This document shows positions 53,901 to 60,269 of a stretch of DNA of 64,000 nt, in pieces. Under the pieces are notes generated by a model that was given only the letters and a program-made list of their open reading frames with translations, was not told the origin of the DNA and made no database searches. Origin of the DNA: Protonemura montana (lineage: Eukaryota > Arthropoda > Insecta > Plecoptera > Nemouridae); assembly GCA_947568835.1 (NCBI GenBank), contig OX387603.1, positions 1,118,501 to 1,182,500 of the forward strand. Reading direction: 5' to 3'. Within the stretch, counting starts at the first letter, position 1. The number at the start of each line of letters is the position of its first letter. Position numbers and translations under genes: made by a program.

Positions 53901-55759
53901 CGTGAAACAAGCAAGCTGTTGAAACGCCTCTCTCCAGCAGCCAGCGTATTGCTATGGGATTGTTGCTACACTTCAAGACACCGGCCACGTGAAGGCGTCT
54001 AACAATTCCATCCCCACTTGTACATAGCCACGTGAAACAAGCAAGCTGTTGAAACGCCTCTCTCCAGCAGCCAGCGTATTGCTATGGGATTGTTGCTACA
54101 CTTCAAGACACCGGCCACGTGAAGGCGTCTAACAATTCCATCCCCGCTTGTACATAGCCACGTGAAACAAGCAAGCTGTTGAAACGCCTCTCTCCAGGAG
54201 CCAGCGTATTGCTATGGGATTGATGCTACACTTCAAGACACCGGCCACGTAAAGGCGTCTAACAATTCCATCCCCGCTTGTACATAGCCACGTGAAACAA
54301 GCAATACGCTGGCTCCTGGAGAGAGGCGTTTCAACAGCTTGCTTGTTCCTACACGGCTATGTACAGCCCTGTGTCGGATGGAGGCGAGTTCGATCCCAGG
54401 TCGGCGCATTGTGTCGGACATTTGATCGCCTCGACGGGATTCGAACCAGAGGCTCGGAATGTCGCTCTGTTCCGCCCGAATGGTCGTGCGTGTAAAACGG
54501 AGTGCGTGGAATGCGTGTGGGAAACGCATTCATTTGCTGTTGTTGAGGTCGCCTGAGTTAAGCAACAATGCACCGAGTCTAGCATCGAATGGGTGACCAG
54601 TAATCTAATTGAGTGGTAAGGGGGTACCTGTTTTGATTGGAATACTTAAGTGGTGAAAGATATTGTGTGAAGGCTTGGGAGTAATCATTCATTGAACTAA
54701 AGGGCCATTAGGCAATGATGAATGAAAGATGTCTTAATTTGATTAGACAGAAATAACAAAGATAAGCGAGCAACACATTAATGGTTTCTGTTATCAGTGC
54801 TTAGGTCGACAACCTATGTGATAAGGGACAAGGTCGCAAGGTCTCGGCTTTTTTTTTGCATGGCCTTGCTCGGCGATAATCACATTTTCTTGGTACTTTT
54901 ATTGTTGCGATCTAACGACCGCCGCTCGTGGCTTTCCTTTGACGGTACTGACATTCTGTCACTTAGCTATCAGGCACGGTGACACCTCGAAATATCAAAC
55001 AATTTTCAACACCGCTTCGTGCTGATGCTGTTTTTAAGAGTCATTTTCAACGTTTAAAGAAATATGAATGGAAATATAGACCAATCAGGAGTCCTGTCTG
55101 AAAGATTGAATTGAAATGCAAACGTGATGGCCAAGATTTCGTGAAATTTAGGTCCATGCTAGTTTTTGTTGAGTTGGTACCTCAATATTGATATAGATTT
55201 GATGCAAACTAAACAGTGATTTTGACATTTCTGCAAATTTCCTACCCGGCCACGGAACAACAACAATAAAATCGGCCAGCAAGAGAAGAACGGCGTACCG
55301 AACCAATGACCGTCTAGCAAAAAAAACAGCAGGTCGTGTGTTTATGACAAAACGCTCACCTTCGAGACATACGACTTGGCATCCATCCTGGGTCAACCTC
55401 TTGGCTAGCACACGTATCGTGGTCGTCTCGTTCGATGTCTGCTCTGTCACCACAAAGTCCCCGTAGATCACAAACAAATCATTCTCCTTGTACGCACTCG
55501 TGATCTTCTCCTTCAAATCGCGGCATTTGATCGTGGAAACTAGATCTATCTTGCCAGCCGCCAGCCGTCGCAACATAATGCTCGGTATGCTAAAGTTGAC
55601 CGCGTTTCTGATGTGTGAATCACTAAACTCACTGCTAGATCGACAATCGATTATCACCAAGCGCGACGTGTTGTTTCTCAATTGTTGAAACAGCCATTCT
55701 TGAGAGACGCAGAGCTCCATCATCGCTAGGCGCTCGCAGTCAGACTCGGAAGGCATCAT
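38946..55759 (-). CDS. MAP-kinase phosphatase, DUSP6/7/9 type
   Basis: Exons (minus strand): 55759-55360, 44839-44691, 44001-43804, 42750-42615, 39277-38946. Junctions are GT-AG, phases agree, and the protein is about 404 aa. An upstream in-frame ATG at 55843 would add 28 residues. The N-terminal rhodanese/CH2 domain has the ERK-docking motif IMLRRL at about residues 61-66 and [12 protein letters not shown]. Then come [16 protein letters not shown] and an acidic Ser/Asp linker. The catalytic domain has [28 protein letters not shown], the general acid D277 in ADHWSQN, catalytic C308 in HCLAGVSRS and the MKP hallmark VTVAYLM. It dephosphorylates Thr and Tyr of ERK-type MAP kinases, most likely in the cytoplasm. 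A strong donor, CACG then GTGAGT at 39061, suggests the last exon may really end at 39062 with a further exon unseen. Intron 1 spans 10.5 kb. Confidence 0.92.
39309..40172 (-). mobile_element. 5S-derived SINE, copy B (longest, with 5S head)
   Basis: In element orientation (minus) the 5' end reads ACACCGGTTCTCGTTTGATC, ACCGAAGTTAAGCAACACTG, then GTATTGGATGGGTGACC (about 40096-40168). These align with the 3' two thirds of 5S rRNA, covering box A, the intermediate element and box C. About six 91-bp modules follow, each repeating box A to box C, then the unique body. The tail ends AACACCACAAAT. It lies in DUSP intron 4. Confidence 0.85.
40215..40300. repeat. 9-bp repeat (GGTGCTATG)n
   Basis: About nine imperfect copies in DUSP intron 4. 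A short G-rich segment (40360-40440) follows. The rest of 40300-40640 shows nothing recognisable. Confidence 0.9.
40645..40985 (+). mobile_element. tRNA-derived SINE with five tandem 5' heads
   Basis: Five 52-bp units start GTCCAAGTAGCTCAATTGGT and continue TAGAGCAACACCCGCGACAG then GTGGAGATCGGG. Each carries a pol III A box (TAGCTCAATTGG). Only after the last is the T arm present (GGGTTTTGAGTCCCCG), here with a degenerate B box, followed by TTTGGGCATCAA and an AT-rich body. A tRNA cloverleaf can be drawn over the last head, but position 33 is G rather than T, so this is a SINE and not a functional tRNA. Confidence 0.85.
40986..41904. other. DUSP intron 4 segment; nothing recognised
   Basis: AT-rich sequence with no tandem repeat. 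A GC-richer patch at about 41520-41720 has no identifiable gene or element. Confidence 0.4.
41905..42300 (-). mobile_element. tRNA-derived SINE, four heads, flanked by inverted body modules
   Basis: Minus orientation: four A-box heads (complement reads CTAACCAATTGAGCTACTTG) and one B box (ACTCGAACCCC) at about 42008. The 3' body to the left contains TTGCAAACGCTTGCAATGCG. A second body module in the opposite orientation lies at 42236-42290 (ATACCCCGCGCATTGCAAGC), making an inverted pair. Confidence 0.85.
42307..42580 (+). mobile_element. tRNA-derived SINE with four tandem 5' heads
   Basis: Four 52-bp A-box heads are followed by one B box (GAGTTCGAGTCCCCG), TTTGGGCATCAAC and a truncated body ending in AATAATAAAATACTC. 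It ends about 35 bp from the DUSP exon 4 donor at 42614. Confidence 0.85.
42795..42870. repeat. 13-bp repeat (GCTCGTGACCCGG), about 6 copies
   Basis: A perfect short array in DUSP intron 3, with a CCCGGG in each junction. It begins 45 bp from the exon 4 acceptor. Confidence 0.95.
42970..43472 (-). mobile_element. 5S-derived SINE, copy C (with 5S head and tail)
   Basis: The compact copy. The tail (element orientation) is AACACCACAAATAAATAAAT at 42977-42996. Then come the body, about two 91-bp modules, and the 5S head at about 43405-43470 (ACACCGGTTCTTGTTAGATC then ACCGAAGTTAAGC). The rest of the intron, 43473-43803, shows nothing recognised. Confidence 0.88.
44015..44440. repeat. CCTAA/CCCAACC-rich block with 90-100-bp blocks
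   Basis: In DUSP intron 2. The end at about 44365-44440 is a nearly pure run of CCTAA pentamers, the complement of TTAGG. Before it, a block containing GTGTTGATGTTT then TTGCCAGGACCCCAGCC recurs at about 44105, 44195 and 44285, each time followed by degenerate CCTAA/CCCAA sequence. Confidence 0.85.
44866..45562. repeat. 68-bp minisatellite, about 10 copies
   Basis: The unit is CTGTGTTGGCTGCTCCTGTC, CAACAGCACCAAGGACCGGC, CACCGCTTAGCCTTGTCACT, TTGACACA. It starts 27 bp from the DUSP exon 2 acceptor. The core GCTCCTGTC..AGCACCAAGG..CCACCG.CTTA resembles the centre of the 5S-derived SINE (ACTCCTGTCGAAG.CCAAGGGGACCACCGGCTTA). It runs directly into an inverted piece of that SINE. Confidence 0.95.
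45563..45750 (+). mobile_element. 5S-derived SINE, copy D (fragment, opposite orientation)
   Basis: It contains CTTGCTTATCAACCTCTCGA, AAGGGACGTTAAGCCGGTGG and GGCTACGTGCCGGCACC. This is the central body only, without 5S head or tail. It joins the 68-bp array directly. Confidence 0.85.
45809..45816. promoter_or_regulatory. CRE-like site TGACGTCA in DUSP intron 1
   Basis: A perfect ATF/CREB octamer inside a 12-bp palindrome CGTGACGTCACG. Other perfect copies lie at 49138-49145, 49197-49204 and 56920-56927. Function is not shown. Confidence 0.4.
46205..46410. repeat. 15-bp degenerate minisatellite (GCGTCGTTAAACAAT)n
   Basis: About 13 imperfect copies with a short interruption. The unit matches the 3' tail of the 5S-derived SINE (AAACATTGCGTCGTTAAACA in copy C), so it probably arose from a SINE tail. 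46411-46739 shows nothing else recognised. Confidence 0.85.
46740..47200 (-). repeat. Array of 91-bp 5S-ICR modules, about 4.8 copies
   Basis: Each module (minus orientation) contains AAGTTAAGCAACACTGCGCT and GTATTGGATGGGTGACC, then a 47-bp non-5S segment with ACATGACCAGTTCTGTTCGG. Unlike copies A, B, C and F, no SINE body is attached, only the modules. Confidence 0.93.
47201..47659. other. Intron 1 segment with a tRNA-like SINE remnant
   Basis: About 47430-47500 (minus) contains GCGTGGGTTCGACTCCCACG, a good T-arm/B-box hairpin (GGTTCGACTCC), but no convincing A box or anticodon arm, so I call it a SINE remnant. Nothing else is recognised. Confidence 0.5.
47660..49122. repeat. 70-bp minisatellite, about 21 copies
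   Basis: The unit is TCCGCTCCTTTGCGTGGAGC, GAAACAAGCGCCCTGTCACG, GAATGTCCAGCACAGAGGCG, ACGGCGAGTG. Copies are nearly identical, differing by single bases such as GCATGG for GCGTGG. Because 70 is not a multiple of 3 and the unit has no stop in any plus frame, all three plus frames stay open for over 1.3 kb. These are not treated as genes. Confidence 0.98.
49129..49154. promoter_or_regulatory. 26-bp perfect palindrome centred on TGACGTCA
   Basis: The left half is GCCCAACTCTGAC and the right half is its exact reverse complement, GTCAGAGTTGGGC. The centre is a perfect ATF/CREB octamer. It abuts the end of the 70-bp array and lies 43 bp from a second TGACGTCA (49197-49204). It could be a dimer-binding site or a remnant of palindrome formation at an array edge. 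Confidence 0.6.
49225..49300 (+). mobile_element. 5S-like internal-promoter fragment
   Basis: GAGGTTCAGCAACAATGCTT and GTGTTGGATGGGTGACC match the box A to box C region of 5S. The surrounding sequence differs from the main 5S-SINE, so this is either an older copy or another subfamily. Confidence 0.6.
49357..51447. repeat. 72-bp minisatellite, about 29 copies
   Basis: The unit is CTAGGTGCTAGTGGTTGAAA, AATGTCTCTGTGTTATTCTT, ATGGGCCATGTTTTTCCAAG, CAGTCCAATGTA. Variants (GGATATG, GTCGTTG, TCTCCGTG) cluster in sub-blocks, showing local amplification. It is in DUSP intron 1. 51448-51734 shows no identified feature beyond GGGCGTTTCAACAGCTT, shared with the 130-bp repeat. Confidence 0.98.
51735..52614 (-). 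mobile_element. 5S-derived SINE, copy F
   Basis: The tail is at 51735 (GATTTATTTGTGGTGTTTAA), then the body, then almost seven 91-bp modules. It is truncated inside a module at 52614, so the 5S head is missing. In DUSP intron 1. Confidence 0.88.
52837..53355. repeat. 9-bp minisatellite (CAGGTTGTG), about 58 copies
   Basis: Nearly perfect, with occasional TACAGG variants. It is open in all six frames, which yields low-complexity ORFs such as QVV or AGC repeats; none has other gene-like support. In DUSP intron 1. 53356-53734 carries no recognised feature. Confidence 0.98.
53735..54365. repeat. 130-bp repeat, 4.3 copies, ending in an inverted copy
   Basis: The unit starts GCGTCTAACAATTCCATCCC, includes GAAACAAGCAAGCTGTTGAA and ends GACACCGGCCACGTGAAG. 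The last partial unit runs to about 54301 and is followed at 54304-54365 by the same sequence inverted (CGCTGGCTCCTGGAGAGAGG onward), forming a hairpin. Each unit has a CACGTG-type E-box. Confidence 0.93.
54366..54660 (+). mobile_element. Composite repeat with tRNA-like and 5S-like segments
   Basis: It holds two B-box-like sequences (GAGTTCGATCCC on plus near 54387, and GGTTCGAATCCC on minus near 54438) and a 5S box A-C stretch at 54546-54600 (GAGTTAAGCAACAATGCACC then CATCGAATGGGTGACC). It may be a SINE joining the two pol III promoter types or two nested elements. 54661-55359 shows nothing recognised. Confidence 0.5.
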
Positions 55760-55843
55760 CGAAACCGAGCGATGCAAACTAGTAACGGTCCGATTTAAAA
55801 CGCGGCGTCGACACTGGCACAGATCACGTTGACACAAGAGCAC

Positions 55844-56640
55844 GTTTCGAGTGGTTGCACAGAGATTTCATCGCGTTGTCGAGGCGATTCGGTGTGGAAA
55901 TGTTGAGTGAGTGTTCGTTGACTTTTGAGGTATGAGCGAGGCAACACAAACCACACCTTCACGACGAGTGCGGATCTCTTCTCAGAACGATGCGACGCGG
56001 CGCTCCAAGCGGCGAGATTGGTGAAGCTTGCGCCTGGGCCAGTGGCGTACCGGCGTGTGCGATCGATTCAGATGTACCAGATTCGAGCCCCGATCGCGAT
56101 AGTTGACTATTACGTGCGGCCGAAATGTATTCTTCTGGATGTAAGTAAGGGATAATGCAAGGGATTATGCCAGACATCATCTAGGTACCTGCTTGCAGAT
56201 CATATTTAAATACAATTAGTTAGAAGATTTCTTAATTGATAGCCCATTATTTCGGTTTTAGCGAACCAAAATTGAAACAGATGCTCGCTCAAATATAGCC
56301 GTATGATTTTTGTTACTCAAGTATGCACGTTTTGTTATTATTTCCTTTCTAAATTTTACTATAATCTGATTTGTAAATTTTCCACCGCGTCACCATGAGT
56401 CGACTCATGGAATTTAATTTCTAACAACACATAATTTAACAATTTCCTGGAACCTTTAACATTCTTCATTACATTCTTCCTGCGTTACTAATCTGATTCA
56501 AATCTTCCAAGCCTCTTTCTTCCTTTCCCAACTTTCTCCACTTTACCGTATATCCAAGTCCAATGCGAGACCATACCTCGGTCGCGAAACCATTCACATG
56601 CCATAGAGTCTTTAAATTTATAAATATAATATAATATATT
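55844..56640. promoter_or_regulatory. DUSP upstream region
   Basis: The sequence 5' to the minus-strand DUSP start should hold its promoter and 5' UTR. A tRNA-like scrap (CCAGATTCGAGCCCCGATCG) lies near 56080. 56200-56640 is AT-rich without a recognised feature. No TATA box was assigned. Confidence 0.4.
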
Positions 56641-56644
56641 ACTA

Positions 56645-56850
56645 TCAATCAAATCTTATTTAAATTGCAAACGCTTGCAATGCGCTGGTTATTTGATTAT
56701 TATCAACACTACAACCGTCTCAAAAATTGATGCCCAAACGGGGACCCGAACCCCGATCTCCACCTGTCGCGGGTGTTGCTCTAACCAATTGAGCTACTCG
56801 AACCCCGATCTCCACCTGTCGCGGGTGTTACTCTGACCAACTACATGACC
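56645..56850 (-). mobile_element. tRNA-derived SINE with two heads
   Basis: Minus orientation: the 3' body contains TTGCAAACGCTTGCAATGCG and GATGCCCAAACGGGGAC, then one B box (CCCGAACCCC), one full A-box head and part of a second. It is the shortest head array in the window. Confidence 0.8.
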
Positions 56851-57106
56851 CCACGCCACTGCCGCGCTCGCTCAAGCCGGAGCGATCACGTGGCCGACTG
56901 GCGACCAATCAGACAAGAGTGACGTCACTCCATTGACGAAGACTCGGCGGGTGGGTGCTGCTGTGGAGGGGTAAGGGAAGGGGAAAGCGTGGGTGTTTGC
57001 ATTATCGTTTCCCATTGATTAGAGTGCGCTACCAGCGGGTGCAGAGTTGACAACTGTCACATGATCTTTACCTTCTCTTGGTGCAGGTCCGTGCAGGGCT
57101 GATGAT
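56851..57106. promoter_or_regulatory. GC-rich segment with CACGTG, CCAAT and TGACGTCA
   Basis: CACGTG at about 56888, CCAATCA at about 56905 and the palindrome GAGTGACGTCACTC (octamer at 56920-56927) lie within 45 bp, about 1.1 kb upstream of the DUSP start. This could be a distal promoter element; it could equally be repeat-derived. Confidence 0.35.
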
Positions 57107-58880
57107 GATTTATTTGTGGTGTTTAACATAGCACTGTTTTGACAACGCTCCATGTGGCGCTGGTCTAATGATGATGAGCCTAACTTAGCCTAGAAGGGAG
57201 GAGGGGAAACCCGGTGCCGGCACGTAGCCTACTCCTGTCGAAGACCAAGGGGACCACCGGCTTAACGTCCCTTCCGAAGGACGGTACAACGCGAACAGCA
57301 GGATTCCTCCACAAATCCATGCTGTCGAGAGGTTGATAAGCAAGGCGAGTGAAGTTGCTGTCGAGAGGTTGATAAGCAAGGCGAGTGAAGTTGCTGTCGA
57401 GAGGTTGATAAGCAAGGCGAGTGAAGTTGCTGTCGAGAGGTTGATAAGCAAGGCGAGTGAAGTTGCTGTCGAGAGGTTGATAAGCAAGGCGAGTGAAGTT
57501 GCTGTCTAGAGGTTGATAAGCAAGGCGAGTGAAGTTGCTGTCGAGAGGTTGATAAGCAAGGCGAGTGAAGTTGCTGTCGAGAGGTTGATAAGCAAGGCGA
57601 GTGAAGTTGCTGTCGAGAGGTTGATAAGCAAGGCGAGTGAAGTTGCTGTCGAGAGGTTGATAAGCAAGGCGAGTGAAGTTGCTGTCGAGAGGTTGATAAG
57701 CAAGGCGAGTGAAGTTGCTGTCTAGAGGTTGATAAGCAAGGCGAGTGAAGTTGCTGTCGAGAGGTTGATAAGCAAGGCGAGTGAAGTTGCTGTCGAGAGG
57801 TTGATAAGCAAGGCGAGTGAAGTTGCTGTCTAGAGGTTGATAAGCAAGGCGAGTGAAGTTGCTGTCGATAGGTTGATAAGCAAGGCGAGTGAAGTTGCTG
57901 TCGAGAGGTTGATAAGCAAGGCGAGTGAAGTTGCTGTCGAGAGGTTGATAAGCAAGGCGAGTGAAGTTGCTGTCGAGAGGTTGATAAGCAAGGCGAGTGA
58001 AGTTGCTGTCGAGAGGTTGATAAGCAAGGCGAGTGAAGTTGCTGTTGAGAGGTTGATAAGCAAGGCGAGTGAAGTTGCTGTCGAGAGGTTGATAAGCAAG
58101 GCGAGTGAAGTTGCTGTCGAGAGGTTGATAAGCAAGGCAAGTGAAGTTGCTGTCGAGAGGTTGATAAGCAAGGCGAGTGAAGTTGCTGTCAAGAGGTTGA
58201 TAAGCAAGGCGAGTGAAGTTGCTGTCGAGAGGTTGATAAGCAAGGCGAGTGAAGTTGCTGTTGAGAGGTTGATAAGCAAGGCGAGTGAAGTTGCTGTCGA
58301 GAGGTTGATAAGCAAGGCGAGTGAAGTTGCTGTCGAGAGGTTGATAAGCAAGGCAAGTGAAGTTGCTGTCGAGAGGTTGATAAGCAAGGCGAGTGAAGTT
58401 GCTGTCAAGAGGTTGATAAGCAAGGCGAGTGAAGTTGCTGTCGAGAGGTTGATAAGCAAGGCGAGTGAAGTTGCTGTCGAGAGGTTGATAAGCAAGGCGA
58501 GTGAAGTTGCTGTTGAGAGGTTGATAAGCAAGGCGAGTGAAGTTGCTGTCGAGAGGTTGATAAGCAAGGCGAGTGAAGTTGCTGTCGAGAGGTTGATAAG
58601 CAAGGCAAGTGAAGTTGCTGTTGAGAGGTTGATAAGCAAGGCGAGTGAAGTTGCTGTCAAGAGGTTGATAAGCAAGGCGAGTGAAGTTGCTGTCGAGAGG
58701 TTGATAAGCAAGGCGAGTGAAGTTGCTGTCGAGAGGTTGATAAGCAAGGCAAGTGAAGTTGCTGTCGAGAGGTTGATAAGCAAGGCGAGTGAAGTTGCTG
58801 TCAAGAGGTTGATAAGCAAGGCGAGTGAAGTTGCTGGCGAGAGGTTGATAAGCAAGGCGAGTGAAGTTGCTGTACTAATC
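57107..58880 (-). mobile_element. 5S-derived SINE, copy G, with an internal 36-bp array (about 43 copies)
   Basis: The tail (TTTATTTGTGGTGTTTAAC) and body are as in the other copies. The segment GTCGAGAGGTTGATAAGCAA then GGCGAGTGAAGTTGCT, present once elsewhere, is here repeated about 43 times (57321-58872). There are no 91-bp modules or 5S head; the copy stops at GCTGTACTAA. Variant units (GTTGAGAG, GGCAAGTG, GTCAAGAG) recur with 216-bp and then 252-bp spacing, a higher-order pattern of six and seven units. The unit is a multiple of three bases and open on both strands, so the long ORFs here are artefacts. Confidence 0.95.
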
Positions 58881-60269
58881 CATGATTTTAAACGGGCCAG
58901 CAAGAATTCTTCTCCTTATGGGAGGCTAAAATAGGCGACAAATCGTTAAGCAGGCTAATACCGGGTCTAAGAATTTACTAATCTTTACATTTTCAGTGGC
59001 AGTACGTTTTAAAACATGTCTTATCTTGTGAAATAAAACACCCGCAAGTTCGGAATCTATTCGATCCTACCTCAAGATATAAATAGCCCACGATTTTTAG
59101 AAGGGGTTGATCACCCCTTGCTTTCAACTTGTCCTCCCACGTGCCCGACCGATGCCGGTCTAGTTGGGTTCGACCCACATGGTATTCATCTTAACCTATC
59201 ATCACTCTTCTACATCACGGTCGCGTGGGTCGCGTGGGTGTCAGCTGTTTTGCAGTAGTCCCTGGGGCTGTGTGGGCGAGACCGGGCTATGTTGGGAGGG
59301 GTTGTCCTGGCAACGTTCAAATTATAGACCTACCTTTAGTGCGACGGACGAGGGGTGAATCCGGTGTCGACATGTATGCCAATGGCCGGGGGAGATGTTA
59401 TGCTCGTTACAGAATTAAAAGATTGCAGGCCTCGATCTGGTTATTATATGGGTTTTTTAAAATAACTGATTTTTCCAGTCTTTTCTCAATTTGTGCCTGT
59501 TACTTCATCAAGGATATAGCAGCAATGAAGGGAGAGTTTTTGCTCAACTCGTCAGCCCTCTTAAGTCTTAACCTGCTTTTATTTTCTTGTTAGAGTTCGT
59601 TAATTTCTCGCCGTGAGAAGATAGCCATGATTATAACAATGAAACAAATGAACCATGGCTTCCATTTCACTGCACTTAAACGCATGGTAAGTTCACATAG
59701 ATCGATCTTCAGCTTTTTAAAGAATACGTCGTGACCCTGTGAACAAATATTGTATATTTACATATACATCCATTTGAAACAGTTGGGATATTGGGCGAGT
59801 GTCGGCTGTTTTTACACGGAGAGAAGGGGTTACCATGATGCACTCATGAGTGACTCATGCCTGCAGTTTTGCAGATGAAATTCCGAGGTCAATGAATCAC
59901 GTTAGAAGAATATTCATCCGAGGTACACTGCGACCAACTCTTTATTAATACTTTCCGTTTCATTGTTTCGTCGGAGCAAAAAACGAGCGGTGCAGAGAAC
60001 TCTAGCAGCTCTATACTCCATGAAGCGAAGCAGGCTTTACCTACCTGTGAGCCTGCAATACGGTCGACTTTAGCTTGCCAAAGCCAAGGCAAAGTGAACG
60101 TTATTGACAGTGTTGGTGAGGAGGAGAGGTGGCCATGTAACGGTACGCACCGATGTAGGAGGATGCTGGTTTTCTTCGTCGACCCAACAGACTCCATTTC
60201 AACGTCGGAATCTCACGCTGAAGAAAGTCAGTCTGCTCAGAGTCTGACTTCGCGACGTTTGCCACCGTA
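58881..60269. other. Intergenic region; promoter side of the secreted-protein gene
   Basis: A tRNA-like scrap (GGGTTCGACCC) is near 59167 and a degenerate family-B fragment near 59490-59515. A minus-strand open frame at 59889-60197 is not recognisable. The 5' UTR and promoter of the plus-strand gene at 60270 must lie at the right end. Confidence 0.4.

Noticed and set aside
57262-58934. Long ORFs on both strands of the 36-bp array ([11 protein letters not shown] and others)
   Set aside because: The unit is a multiple of three and stop-free; the single-copy state is part of a SINE.
59889-60197. 102-codon minus-strand ORF upstream of the secreted-protein gene
   Set aside because: No domain, no splice partners; probably promoter or 5' UTR sequence of the plus-strand gene.
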